A stretch of DNA of 64,000 nucleotides from Nostoc sp. CHAB 5824. GTDB lineage: Bacteria > Cyanobacteriota > Cyanobacteriia > Cyanobacteriales > Nostocaceae. Made by a program: the position numbers and the translations under genes. The notes below the pieces were generated by a model. It had not been told where the DNA came from, did no database searches, and saw only the letters and a program-made list of their open reading frames with translations. The stretch lies in contig NZ_JAIVFT010000013.1 of the NCBI RefSeq assembly GCF_020829665.1, positions 62,001 through 126,000 of the forward strand, given 5' to 3'. This document shows, in pieces, positions 46,157 to 57,656 of the stretch. Position 1 is the first letter of the stretch, and each line of letters opens with the position of its first letter.

Positions 46157-46239
46157 TTTTTTATTTGCTAAGTTAAATAAACCGCACGAACTAAGAGAGA
46201 AGTAGAGAGAATTATTTATGAGACAAAGTTTGTCAAATA

Positions 46240-48588
46240 TCAAGACTTATGTATTAATTGTGCGGCTGCAATAACTGCTTGTCCCAGAGATAACCCACCG
46301 TCATTAACTGGAACTAGGCTGTGAGTAATTACTTGTATTCCCAACGTTTTTAATCTTTTACTAACTTGCTCTAACAATATACAATTTTGAAAGACTCCTC
46401 CTGTTAGGGCTACCTGAGAAATTAGATTTTCTTGACAAAGATGCTTTACCATTTCCACAATTGCATTAGCTAAACCTTGGTGAAATTTAGCAGCAATAAC
46501 TGGTTGGGAAATCTGCTGCTGTAAGTCATCGAGCAAGGCTTGCCACATTGGGCGCGGGTCTATACAATAAATACTATCTGAAAAGCTAAAACTAAAAGGA
46601 TAGATTAGCGTTTCTTTATCATTATTTAAGCTGCTAACATCTACTATAGCTTCCATTGCGATCGCAGCTTGCCCTTCATAGCTACATTCATCTCTATAAA
46701 CACCGATAGCCGCCGCCACTGCATCGAACAACCGCCCCACGGAAGATGCTGGAGGAGAGTTAATTCTTTTCTCAATAAGTTCATTGAGTAGTTTAATTGG
46801 CTTGTTTTTCAGAAATTTTACGATTTCTAAATCAGCATACTGTTGTTGACAATCATCCCAAAGGTTAGCAGCTATTAATTGAGCATACGTATTACGCCAA
46901 GGCTGATAAATTGCTTGTTCACCACCAATCAGTGGCACTGCTTTAAATGTTGCTAGGCGTTTAAATTTACGGTAATCTGCTAAAAGGAATTCTCCACCCC
47001 AGAGTGTACCATCATCACCGTAACCTAAACCATCTAAAGCGATACCTAATATCGGAGGCGAATCTACAGGAATCCCATTTTCTACCATGCAAGCGGCTAT
47101 ATGCGCGTGATGATGTTGAATTTGATGAATTTTGATTTGATTTGTATCTGCGAGTTCTTTACCAAGTTTGCCTGATAGATACTCAGGATGTTTATCAATG
47201 GCGATTACTTCTGGTTTATGCTCAAATAAATTTAAGTATAAATTTAAAGTTTCTTGGTAAGTATTGAAAGCCGCAGCATTTTCTAAATCTCCCAGATGTT
47301 GAGAGATAATGGCTTCTCCTTCACGCAACAGGCAAAAGGTATTTTTTAACTCACTACCCATTGCTAAAATTTGCGGTACATTGTCAAATCCCGGTGGTAA
47401 ACTAATTGGTGCTGGTACATATCCTCTGGCACGGCGAATTGTTTGAGCTTTGTCACCCATAACACGCACAACCGAATCATCAACCCGATTAATAATCTCT
47501 CGATTGTGAAAGAGAAAATAATCAGCGATTGTGCCTAACTTTTCTTTTGCTTCGTCATTATCAATACATTGTGGTTCATCAGTTAGATTACCACTTGTTA
47601 AAATAATTGGGCGATTCATCCGCCGCAGAATTAAATGATGTAAGGGCGTATAAGGTAGCATGAAACCGAGGGTATTTTGCCCTGGTGCAACAGAAGAAGC
47701 TACTACTTTTTTACCTGTCGCTTGTAGTAAAACAATTGGTGCAGCAGAACTTGTCAATAATTCTTTTTCTTTGGCGTTGACAGTGCAATATTCTTCAATT
47801 ACCTCAATATCTCGCGCCATTAAAGCAAAAGGTTTGTGATAGCGCCTTTTGCGCTGACGCAGTTTTTGTACAACGGTTTCCTGAGTTGCATCGCAAGCCA
47901 GATGAATACCACTTAACCCTTTAATTGCAACAATCTCACCCTTTTGTAACAAGGTACAAACGGCATCAACATCATCCAACATGGAGAACATGGAAGCAGT
48001 AACCGATTTCCCATCGGCGCGTTCTAACCAAGCTGTGGGGCCGCAAGCATGACAAGCTACAGGTTGGGCGTGAAAACGGCGGTTTTCGACATCGTGGTAT
48101 TCTTTTGCACATTCTGAACACATGGCAAACGCAGACATACTGGTATTGCATCTGTCGTAAGGAATCGCACGAATAATACTCAGGCGGGGGCCACAATGAG
48201 TACAGTTAGTAAACGGGTAGCGATAAAAACGGCTAAAGGGGTCGAATATTTCTTGTTGACATTGCGGACAAGTGGCTGCATCAGGAGTAATTTCTGTTTT
48301 AATGGCATTATTGATACTAGGAGAAATCACAAAATTATCAAATTTCAATTCACGTTCATAAGAAGTTCTAATTAGTTGATTAATTCTTGCCAATGGTGGA
48401 CATTCTATTTGCAATCTGGCAACAAATTCGGTTATTGCTTCCTCACTACCAGACATCCTAATTAAAACACCTTGGCCATCATTACAAACATCTCCACACA
48501 AACCGCAGGCTTTAGCAAGACGATATACAGTAGGACGAAATCCTACTCCTTGAACAGTACCACGAACTCTAATTTCTTCAGTCGCCAT
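46240..48588 (-). CDS. hypF: Carbamoyltransferase HypF
   Basis: 782 residues. Domains: acylphosphatase-like (~1-90, VRGTVQGVGFRPTVYRLA); two zinc fingers (~105-185, CPQCQQEI, CTHCGPRLS, CSECAKEY, CHACGP); YrdC-like (~200-385, KGLSGIHLACDA, KRRYHKPFALM); Kae1-like transferase (~395-780, IHQIQHHHAHIAACMVENG, VGRLFDAVAAAIG, LTGGVFQNCILLE). It makes the thiocarbamate on HypE from carbamoyl phosphate for the CN ligands. All key motifs are intact. Confidence 0.95.
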   Translation of the reverse strand: MATEEIRVRGTVQGVGFRPTVYRLAKACGLCGDVCNDGQGVLIRMSGSEEAITEFVARLQIECPPLARINQLIRTSYERELKFDNFVISPSINNAIKTEITPDAATCPQCQQEIFDPFSRFYRYPFTNCTHCGPRLSIIRAIPYDRCNTSMSAFAMCSECAKEYHDVENRRFHAQPVACHACGPTAWLERADGKSVTASMFSMLDDVDAVCTLLQKGEIVAIKGLSGIHLACDATQETVVQKLRQRKRRYHKPFALMARDIEVIEEYCTVNAKEKELLTSSAAPIVLLQATGKKVVASSVAPGQNTLGFMLPYTPLHHLILRRMNRPIILTSGNLTDEPQCIDNDEAKEKLGTIADYFLFHNREIINRVDDSVVRVMGDKAQTIRRARGYVPAPISLPPGFDNVPQILAMGSELKNTFCLLREGEAIISQHLGDLENAAAFNTYQETLNLYLNLFEHKPEVIAIDKHPEYLSGKLGKELADTNQIKIHQIQHHHAHIAACMVENGIPVDSPPILGIALDGLGYGDDGTLWGGEFLLADYRKFKRLATFKAVPLIGGEQAIYQPWRNTYAQLIAANLWDDCQQQYADLEIVKFLKNKPIKLLNELIEKRINSPPASSVGRLFDAVAAAIGVYRDECSYEGQAAIAMEAIVDVSSLNNDKETLIYPFSFSFSDSIYCIDPRPMWQALLDDLQQQISQPVIAAKFHQGLANAIVEMVKHLCQENLISQVALTGGVFQNCILLEQVSKRLKTLGIQVITHSLVPVNDGGLSLGQAVIAAAQLIHKS

Positions 48589-48650
48589 ATAAATCTGACT
48601 TTCAAAAATTACGAATTACGTTAGCGCAGCGGGGCGTAGCCCATTACGAA

Positions 48651-49865
48651 TTACGAATTATTAAATTGCCACAGCAAAATTCGGTTATTTCCAGAATCAG
48701 CTATTACCGCCGTATTGCCACAAATTTTTATGCCATAACACCAATTTAAGCTATCTCGTTTTGGCAATCCGAAATTACGATTTTCACCTTTACTTTGGAA
48801 ATTTGTTTGTCCTGCCAATCCATCTGCCATTACACCTCGCAGTGATAAAATGGATTCTGGCTTTCTCCATCCTAACAAACGGGAATTAGCAGTATCTGCA
48901 ACTACTAACCAATCCCCAGCCACTCCCACACCATAAGGCATACTCAAGTTACTAGCATTAGGATAATAAACTCCTTGATTCATTTCCACAAAATCAAAGT
49001 TTTTTTGTCCTAAAACCACTGCACAAGGGGCATTATTTTCTGTTGGTATTCCTTGCCAAATCATTACCCGGTGATTACCTGCATCGCTGACAACCAGATT
49101 TTCTCTCCAAAAGGTGATATCGTGACACCAACGCATACTCGCTGCGGTTGGAGAACCACCGCCGTTTTCATTGCGAGATATCATATTCGGTTGTCCCAAA
49201 ACTAAATCAGCAGATTGACCATTTTCTGTTGGTAATTTATGCCAAATTAATACCCTTCGATTACCAGTATCAGCAATAAATAGCCGCCCTTGATGATAGA
49301 AAACACCATAAGGCCAGTGCATTGTACTGGCAGATGCTTCTTGATTTCCTCGATTTGGTTCATTATCGGTAAAATTAACTTGCCCTAACACCAAATCGGC
49401 TGGAACATTGTTATCTTCTGGTAAGTTTTTCCAAATCAAAATGCGATGATTCCAAGCATCTGCTACAGCTAACCCTTCGCCACAAGCACAAATTCCTGTT
49501 GGTACACTTAGGGTTGCCCTTCCCGGTGTACTTTTAGCATTTTGTCCTTCATGATACAAGTCAGGTTGGCCAATTACCCAATCAGCAGGTTGACTATCTC
49601 TGGTGGGTAAATTTTGCCATCCCAATAATCGATGATGTCCTGTATCTGATACCCATAAAGGGCCAGTTTCTGATAACAAACAAGCACCACGAGGCCCAAA
49701 CATTGTTGTAGGACTGGGTGTTACAGGTATTACTAATTGCTCTGGTTCAATAATGTTGCCTAAAATTACCTCTGCACCTTGAGGTGATAGAGGCAATTGT
49801 TGAGAAATTTCTGTTGCTTCTAGCGGTAATTGTGATATTGGATTAATTTTGATTGGAATATCCAT
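48651..49865 (-). CDS. NHL-repeat protein of the extended hyp operon
   Basis: 404 residues built from six NHL-type units (VSDTGHHRLLGW, VADAWNHRILIW, IADTGNRRVLIW, VSDAGNHRVMIW, VADTANSRLLGW, IADSGNNRILLW), predicting a six-bladed propeller. No signal peptide. It lies 62 nt upstream of hypF on the same strand. In Nostoc PCC 7120 a related gene is co-transcribed with hyp genes, and a role in hydrogenase small-subunit maturation has been proposed; that is context, not proof. Confidence 0.85.
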   Translation of the reverse strand: MDIPIKINPISQLPLEATEISQQLPLSPQGAEVILGNIIEPEQLVIPVTPSPTTMFGPRGACLLSETGPLWVSDTGHHRLLGWQNLPTRDSQPADWVIGQPDLYHEGQNAKSTPGRATLSVPTGICACGEGLAVADAWNHRILIWKNLPEDNNVPADLVLGQVNFTDNEPNRGNQEASASTMHWPYGVFYHQGRLFIADTGNRRVLIWHKLPTENGQSADLVLGQPNMISRNENGGGSPTAASMRWCHDITFWRENLVVSDAGNHRVMIWQGIPTENNAPCAVVLGQKNFDFVEMNQGVYYPNASNLSMPYGVGVAGDWLVVADTANSRLLGWRKPESILSLRGVMADGLAGQTNFQSKGENRNFGLPKRDSLNWCYGIKICGNTAVIADSGNNRILLWQFNNS

Positions 49866-50054
49866 GAACCGCAGATAGACGCTAATAGTTATTTAAAATC
49901 ATTAATGTTGATTAGCATGTAACAACAGTCACAATTTTGCATTATGGTTTTTTCCATGAAACTTTTAAAAAACTTACCTATTAATCAATCTTAAAAAGTC
50001 CTCGCAAACCTTTTGTACCTTTTGTTACATTAACGATATTTGTAATGAGTACGC

Positions 50055-50375
50055 GATGTACTGAAATGAGAAAGCAATCAAGCATTTGAGAAAGCAATAT
50101 GCCTTTTTACTTGCGGAAAACACTAAAATGAATGCGCGATATACTGAAATGAGAAAGCAATCAGACATTTTGAGAAAGCAATATGCCTTTTTGCTTGCGG
50201 AAAACACTAAAATGAGAAAGTAATCAGACATTTTGAGAAAGCAATCAGTCATTTTGCTTTCTCAAAACACTAAAATGAATACTTAAATTACACAAATGAG
50301 GAATAATTCAGGTATATTGATAAAGCAATCTGCCTTTTTGCTTACACAAAACGCTAAAAGGAATGCGTGAACTAC
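50055..50375. repeat. Imperfect ~83-bp repeats inside the extended hyp operon
   Basis: ACTGAAATGAGAAAGCAATC recurs 83 bp apart (about 50060 and 50143). Shorter blocks such as GAGAAAGCAATATGCC, TTTTTGCTT and AAAACACTAAAATGA recur up to about 50370. They fill most of the 583-bp gap between the NifU-Rieske and NHL genes. The remainder of 49866-50448 holds no gene. Confidence 0.8.
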
Positions 50376-50448
50376 TAAAATTAAAAAGCAAAATAGCCGT
50401 AATTTCCTAATTGCCAAGCATATTTGCCCAGATGTTACCTTCATATTA

Positions 50449-51294
50449 TCATTTTTGCAGTTTTACAAAAACCTTATTATCTTTAATCTTTACGAAATAT
50501 GACTGAAGCGAAACATCAGGTGCAGTTAAGCATTTCCCTGTCTCTAAACTGTACTGGAATCCGTGGGAAGGACAGCTAATAATAGCATTTTCAACTTTAC
50601 CCTTTTCTAAGGGAGATCCTAGATGAGTGCAAGCATTACGATAACATGTTACCGTAGCACCTTGACGATGTAAAATCAGTGAAGTACCAGCAAGTTGTAC
50701 TGCCAATACACTAAATTCAGGAACTTGATCAATAGTCGCCACTTTGATCCAAGTAGAAGTTATTTTTGAAGAAAATGGACTGATTAAACCAGGATTGGCA
50801 TTGTTAACAGTAAAGTTACTATTGACCGCAACTACTTTGATAATTTCGGGACAATAGTTTTTGATTGCCTGTTCTACTCCCTGAGATAAAGTCAAAGTAG
50901 AAGCTGGACAACTGCTGCAAGTTCCTATCAATCTAACTTCTACTGTATCTGGTGGCTTAATTGCCACTAGTTCTACATCGCCGTTATGGCTTTTTAAACC
51001 TGGGCGAACTTCTTCAAGGGCTGTCTGAATGCGCTGTGCTAATGGTGGTTTTGGTGGTTTAACTAGTTCGTGATAAAGCAGCACTGCATATACGACTTCA
51101 TCAGCAACAGCATGACGCAAAGCTAACATTGATTCTTGTTTTAGATTTTTAATCAAATTAGTCAAAGCAGCTTTGTGCAAAGCCTCAATTGCTCTTTTCA
51201 GACCTACTGCTACACACCGTTGGCTTTCATCCCACTCTGATATAATTGCCTCAAAGCGGTTAATTTCCTGAACTAATTCTTCAAGTTTGGTCAT
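50449..51294 (-). CDS. NifU-like / Rieske fusion protein of the extended hyp operon
   Basis: 281 residues. Helical N terminus (~1-85). NifU C-terminal-type Fe-S scaffold (~88-155, with SCPAS preceded by GTCS giving CSSC). Rieske domain (~178-280, CYRNACTHLGSPLEKGK and CPSHGFQYSLETG giving C-x-x-x-x-C/H pairs: visible ligands ACTH and SCPSH). The pairing of a cluster scaffold with a Rieske unit suggests delivery of Fe-S or electrons to the hydrogenase small subunit. The start ATG is the ATG of a GGTCATT/AATGACC heptad array. Confidence 0.88.
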   Translation of the reverse strand: MTKLEELVQEINRFEAIISEWDESQRCVAVGLKRAIEALHKAALTNLIKNLKQESMLALRHAVADEVVYAVLLYHELVKPPKPPLAQRIQTALEEVRPGLKSHNGDVELVAIKPPDTVEVRLIGTCSSCPASTLTLSQGVEQAIKNYCPEIIKVVAVNSNFTVNNANPGLISPFSSKITSTWIKVATIDQVPEFSVLAVQLAGTSLILHRQGATVTCYRNACTHLGSPLEKGKVENAIISCPSHGFQYSLETGKCLTAPDVSLQSYFVKIKDNKVFVKLQK

Positions 51295-51330
51295 TGGTCA
51301 TTGGTCATTAGTCATTAGTCATTGGTTATT
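51289..51330. repeat. GGTCATT/AGTCATT heptad array (6 units) at a start codon
   Basis: Six 7-nt units. Read on the minus strand they are AATGACC/AATGACT, and the last unit provides the ATG (51294-51292) of the NifU-Rieske gene. Same arrangement as at proB. Confidence 0.88.
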
Positions 51331-51357
51331 CACAAAGGACAACTTACAACTAACAAG

Positions 51358-51582
51358 TTACTTCATTTTGAAATCCTTGAGGAGAAATGGCATAATCATG
51401 CCCGTCACCAAACTAGATAATATTATTGGTAAGTAGAAGGGAATTGGGGCTTGTGCGAGTGACACTAATAGTAGGGAACCAACAGCAATAGCAATAGCAG
51501 TGCGCTGGGCAAAATACATGGGATCGCGTAGTAGCTTCCCTTTAAAAAACAACTTGGCGGAATACCAACCTATCTCTAACAT
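51358..51582 (-). CDS. Small membrane protein of the extended hyp operon
   Basis: 74 residues from ATG 51582, preceded by GGAGATAAT. A longer frame from ATG 51771 is rejected because its first 63 codons overlap the upstream gene in another frame and give Trp/Cys-rich nonsense. Two membrane helices: AIAIAVGSLLLVSLAQ and FYLPIILSSLVTGMIM. Starts 8 nt after the upstream gene. Function unknown. Confidence 0.7.
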   Translation of the reverse strand: MLEIGWYSAKLFFKGKLLRDPMYFAQRTAIAIAVGSLLLVSLAQAPIPFYLPIILSSLVTGMIMPFLLKDFKMK

Positions 51583-51590
51583 ATTATCTC

Positions 51591-51857
51591 CTAATGATTT
51601 GTTAGCAAATTTAATACAGCTAGCCCTAACAGTATGGCTGGAATTACACCAGCAGGGGCAAATAATGCACCAAGCATTGCTGAGAACTGATAACCTATAT
51701 CTTTCCCAGCTAATAGCATTCCACCAATCGCACCACCAACCATAGATAAAGCTGTTGCGATGATTAACCACACTAATTCTGTTGCTATATTTAGGTCACC
51801 AGCTGCTAAACTTGTAAGAAAATCTCTTACGGCAGGGCTGGCAAAAATCTCTTTCAT
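51591..51857 (-). CDS. Small glycine-rich membrane protein of the extended hyp operon
   Basis: 88 residues with two or three hydrophobic segments (LVWLIIATALSMVGGAIGGM and LGALFAPAGVIPAILLGLAV). No known domain. Packed between the TPR gene and the 74-residue membrane protein on the same strand. The pair of small membrane proteins resembles the small genes found upstream of hyp genes in Nostoc. Confidence 0.7.
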   Translation of the reverse strand: MKEIFASPAVRDFLTSLAAGDLNIATELVWLIIATALSMVGGAIGGMLLAGKDIGYQFSAMLGALFAPAGVIPAILLGLAVLNLLTNH

Positions 51858-51921
51858 GCTGTTTTATCCTCTTTATTAAAGTTAAAATTGAAGAGTTAAG
51901 AGTTAAATTTTGATTAATAAC

Positions 51922-52899
51922 TCATAGCTCATACCTTATTATTTCTAATTCCACTTCTTGCAAAGCTTGAGATACTATTTCTGCTTGTTCTATTTGTTGA
52001 TATTCAGTGAATATAACCCAAGCCTCTTGATAATAAGTACGGGCTTGCAAGAGATTTTTGGGATTACCGACTTCTGGCTTTTCTGAGTCGTCGGGTAAGT
52101 TGAATAGGGCGTTGGCTTTGTTAGAAATTGTATTAGCGTACTCTAGGGGTGTATCTTTGACATTACGTACTTTTAGCGCTTCGTCATAAGCTGCGATCGC
52201 ACGCAAGTTATTCTCCACAGGATGGGAACTCACTAAATATTGCAAAGCGTTACCCAAATTGTTTTGCAACATCGCATATTCTCTGGGATGATCGATCAGA
52301 TTAATATGCTTTAATGCCACCTCAAATGATTGTACTGCTAACCCTTGACGCAAGTATTCCCGTTCTGATGCTAAAGGCATAGAAAGGTAAGCGATCGCAA
52401 TATTGTTATACAAAATCGCGTATTCTTGGGGGTAATCTTCCCAAGTAAACACCCGCAACGCCTCATGATAAGCTTCGATGCTATCGGTTATCCGTGCCAA
52501 ATTGAATGGTACTAGTGACTGCAACACTAACCCAAAATTCATCTGCGTCTCTGCCACTTCCTCTGGTGAGGCTAATTGCTGTAAAATTGGCAACGCCTCT
52601 TCATAACCTGCTTTCGCTTGCTGCAACAGTTGATATTCAGCATCCGGTATTGCCTGTAACGTCCCTGCCATACCCACTTGGGCCCTAGCTTTCAGCAGGG
52701 GATACTCCTCACCACACATTTCATAGGCCCGGTAATATAACCCAACTGCATTTCGCAAGTCTTGGGCAGCTTTGGGCTTTTTTTGAAAGCCTTGTGCTAT
52801 CTCGATCAGCATTTGGATTTTTTCCTCTGCTGAGGCTGACTCTGAAGCAACAGCTGCTAAGGCAGCCTTCACCGCTGAATCTGTAATGCTGGGGGTCAT
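51922..52899 (-). CDS. TPR-like protein heading the extended hyp operon
   Basis: 325 residues, all helical, with TPR-like units (AVGLYYRAYEMCGEEYPLLK, AKAGYEEALPILQQLASPEE, YAILYNNIAIAYLSMP, YAMLQNNLGNALQYL, AIAAYDEALKVRNVKDTPLE). No signal peptide. It is the first gene of a minus-strand run that ends with hypB, and faces a 737-bp intergenic region that should contain the operon promoter. Likely a protein-interaction scaffold; the partner is unknown. Confidence 0.8.
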   Translation of the reverse strand: MTPSITDSAVKAALAAVASESASAEEKIQMLIEIAQGFQKKPKAAQDLRNAVGLYYRAYEMCGEEYPLLKARAQVGMAGTLQAIPDAEYQLLQQAKAGYEEALPILQQLASPEEVAETQMNFGLVLQSLVPFNLARITDSIEAYHEALRVFTWEDYPQEYAILYNNIAIAYLSMPLASEREYLRQGLAVQSFEVALKHINLIDHPREYAMLQNNLGNALQYLVSSHPVENNLRAIAAYDEALKVRNVKDTPLEYANTISNKANALFNLPDDSEKPEVGNPKNLLQARTYYQEAWVIFTEYQQIEQAEIVSQALQEVELEIIRYEL

Positions 52900-53636
52900 A
52901 ATTAGCTAGTCGGTTGTGGAATCGAGCCTGTCAACGCCCACAAAACAATGGAAGCGAAAACGCCTTCCATCAGGGGCTATACATACCAAACCGATCTACG
53001 CAGATTTGAGTCTCCAAGGCAGACCCCTTTTATTCCCCAATCTCAAACCTTCTCATCGATATTCCCTATTAACTGGGTACTAGGAACATGAAAGCAGAGA
53101 AGCCACAGTTTCAATTGCCAAGTATTTCTACCAGAAGTCTAATACATACTGCGAGTAAGTTGTGAATCAATTTTTTTTACTATAAGACACCCTATTTCGG
53201 AAATTCTAGGGGATAATTGCCAATATTAATGTTAGCTTTAAACACATGATATTTTTTAATAGTTTTTTGTATCATTACATAGCCAAATTACAATATTTTG
53301 TATTGAATAGCTGACATACATATATGCAGTAAGCTATTACGCTTTTAAATTACACAGTTACTCATGAGGTTTGTTGACTGCTGACGGTTAACTGTCAACT
53401 GTCAACTGTCAACAGCCAACACGAAAAGATGTGTAAGTTAAATGCGCGACAGCTTAGAACTATTGAGTTTTGTTACATAGCAAAAAAGTAAACAAAGTAG
53501 GAAAAGCCAGATAATTATTGGCGTGCGTGTGAAAATAAAATAAAGAAAAGTAGGATAATTATATTCTGCGGATAAATATAAAAAATCAAATGTTAACATT
53601 AGTGATATCAACCATTACACATATACAGAGGCACTC
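52900..53636. promoter_or_regulatory. Regulatory region upstream of the extended hyp operon
   Basis: About 740 bp between the divergent TPR gene and a small peptide gene. It contains a CAACTGT heptad run (53390-53413) of the other known Nostocales repeat type, and AT-rich sequence. I searched by eye for GTA-N8-TAC (NtcA) and found only GTA-N6-TAC at about 53330, which I do not call. Confidence 0.45.
53390..53413. repeat. AACTGTC heptad array (3+ units)
   Basis: AACTGTC occurs three times in tandem and is followed by AAC. This is a different heptad family from the AATGACT arrays elsewhere in the window. Confidence 0.75.
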
Positions 53637-53828
53637 ATGGCTAATATCAAAATCACTGATTTGCATACACAATCAGTAGAACTAGAGAAGAGGGATTTAA
53701 GGGCAGTGATTGGTGGGCAAACTGGCCAGATTCAGGGCATCGTTGATGGAAAGAAGGTGTATGTCGATTATGTGTGTGTTCGCTTCCCTTGTTACCCTTG
53801 GGAATACGATCAGCTATCACGCGTATAA
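53637..53828 (+). CDS. Putative double-glycine leader peptide (RiPP/bacteriocin-like)
   Basis: 63 residues with a GAGG ribosome site. The N terminus MANIKITDLHTQSVELEKRD and then LRAVIGG (Gly26-Gly27) has the form of a GG-type leader: a conserved MANIxI(S/T)DL start, acidic/hydrophobic leader, and GG before a core. The putative core (28-63) has two cysteines (VCVRFPCYPW) that could form a disulfide. Similar leaders occur on many Nostoc short peptides. No modification enzyme or C39 transporter gene is adjacent; a SagB-type gene lies about 8 kb away. Confidence 0.55.
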   Translation: MANIKITDLHTQSVELEKRDLRAVIGGQTGQIQGIVDGKKVYVDYVCVRFPCYPWEYDQLSRV

Positions 53829-54410
53829 CTTGTACTTTTCACGGTCTGGAATCCTGATTGCAACTCAAACACTTTGTAAAATTGAAGACGCGATAGCTTA
53901 ATAGTCTGGCATTTGATGCGGTTAAGTAGTGCTGAGTGTAACCCCATAACTAAAGTTAGGGGATCTCATTCGGAAATTGTTTTTTTTCTCTACTGGCTTG
54001 GTTGGCGGCGTTTCGATACTTGGCACTGCTTCCACTGTAACCCTCTTTTAAAAGTAAGGGAATTGGAAAAACTTTTTTGCTAGAAGAATAGATTAAAAGT
54101 CTATCTCGGATGAGAAAGACGTTTGGATAGAGGTCTTTCAGTGTGTTTTGTAGCTCATCAAAAATTTTCTAAAAATAGTTATTTTTGATATATTGCTATT
54201 TTTTCATTTGTTACACATATAACATACATAATCCTTTAAAATAAGCTTAATGGAATTTTAGTTATTGTTAATGATTAATTCTTTTTTAATAAAAGGGAAT
54301 TAAATAAAAAATATCTTAAAATTAAAAAATAAATATTGATAAACAGGTGAGACTTTACAAGCATTATCACCTACATCATGCATGGTAAACAATAGAAAAA
54401 TGCATAGCCG
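53829..54410. promoter_or_regulatory. hupSL upstream region
   Basis: About 580 bp, very AT rich near the gene. In Nostoc the hupSL promoter is active in heterocysts and has an NtcA site; I found no perfect GTA-N8-TAC here, only the palindromic-looking TGTTACACATATAACA at about 54209. The regulatory assignment rests on position. Confidence 0.5.
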
Positions 54411-55373
<963 letters not shown>

Positions 55374-55385
55374 TCATTGGTCATT

Positions 55386-55529
55386 AGAGGATGTTTGAAA
55401 AGTCTACGCTTGTATCGAGATCCCCCCTAGCCCCCCTTTTTAAGGGGGGAATAACCTTCTCAAAGTCCTCCTTTTTAAGGAGGATCTAAAGTTTTGGATA
55501 CCTCAGTCACCATTTTTCAAACAACCTCT
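55386..55529. mobile_element. MITE-like element in the hupS-hupL spacer
   Basis: 144 bp. The ends AGAGGATGTTTGAAAA and (inverted) AGAGGTTGTTTGAAAA are near-perfect terminal inverted repeats. Inside are two strong hairpins: CCCCCCTTTTTAAGGGGGG (55431-55449) and TCCTCCTTTTTAAGGAGGA (55466-55484). A 209-bp relative lies at 63720-63928. No coding capacity. Its hairpins sit in the hupSL mRNA between the two cistrons. Confidence 0.8.
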
Positions 55530-55584
55530 TATTGAACAACAAATGATCAAAGACAAATAACAAATGACAAAGGACAAATGACAA

Positions 55585-57180
<1,596 letters not shown>

Positions 57181-57345
57181 AGGATGTTAATTACTAATAG
57201 CTAATTGCTAACTATTTTTTAGTTAGTCGTTAGCTGTGTTTTTTACCACGTTAGATATTATGCCATGATTAGAAATGGAAGCGGGTTAAATACTAAAGCT
57301 GTCACTATAAGCTGTTTTTATCAGAATAGGAATATTACTCATGGT

Positions 57346-57555
57346 CTACTGAACCACAATCTGCTGTATACCTACAAACTCTGTCTCGAATACCAGATTC
57401 TCGTCCTCTAAAAGCATCTCAATAACTTCACGTAAATTTTCCTGCAATTCATCCAAGGTTTCGCCTTGAGAATGCGCTCCAGGAAAGCCAGGGACATAGC
57501 CAACATAGAACTTAGTATCAGTATCTTTTTCAACGATCGCAGTAAAAGTTTTCAT
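57346..57555 (-). CDS. HicB family antitoxin-like protein (orphan)
   Basis: 69 residues from ATG 57555 (MKTFTAIVEKDTDTKFYVGY); ATG 57579 is an alternative. VPGFPGAHSQGETLDELQEN and a following LREVIEMLLEDE match the HicB partial RNase H fold. No DNA-binding C-terminal domain and no HicA gene on either side, so it is an orphan. Confidence 0.75.
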   Translation of the reverse strand: MKTFTAIVEKDTDTKFYVGYVPGFPGAHSQGETLDELQENLREVIEMLLEDENLVFETEFVGIQQIVVQ

Positions 57556-57656
57556 ATCATAATCATGGACAACGCTCACTTACAGCTTACTGGATCGGTC
57601 ATCTACCTGAGCGTAGGCGTAGCCCGTCGTAGACATCGCCTCACAGATTATATTTT

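Noticed and set aside
50025..50252. 75-codon minus-strand frame in the hyp operon gap
   Set aside because: Made of the local DNA repeats (FLKMSDCFLI...), no start signal.
51583..51771. N-terminal extension of the 74-residue membrane protein
   Set aside because: The extension overlaps the upstream gene in another frame and reads as Trp/Cys-rich nonsense; a good ribosome site precedes ATG 51582.
54200..54230. NtcA site in the hupS promoter
   Set aside because: TGTTACACATATAACA is palindromic but does not fit GTA-N8-TAC; position relative to a promoter cannot be verified.
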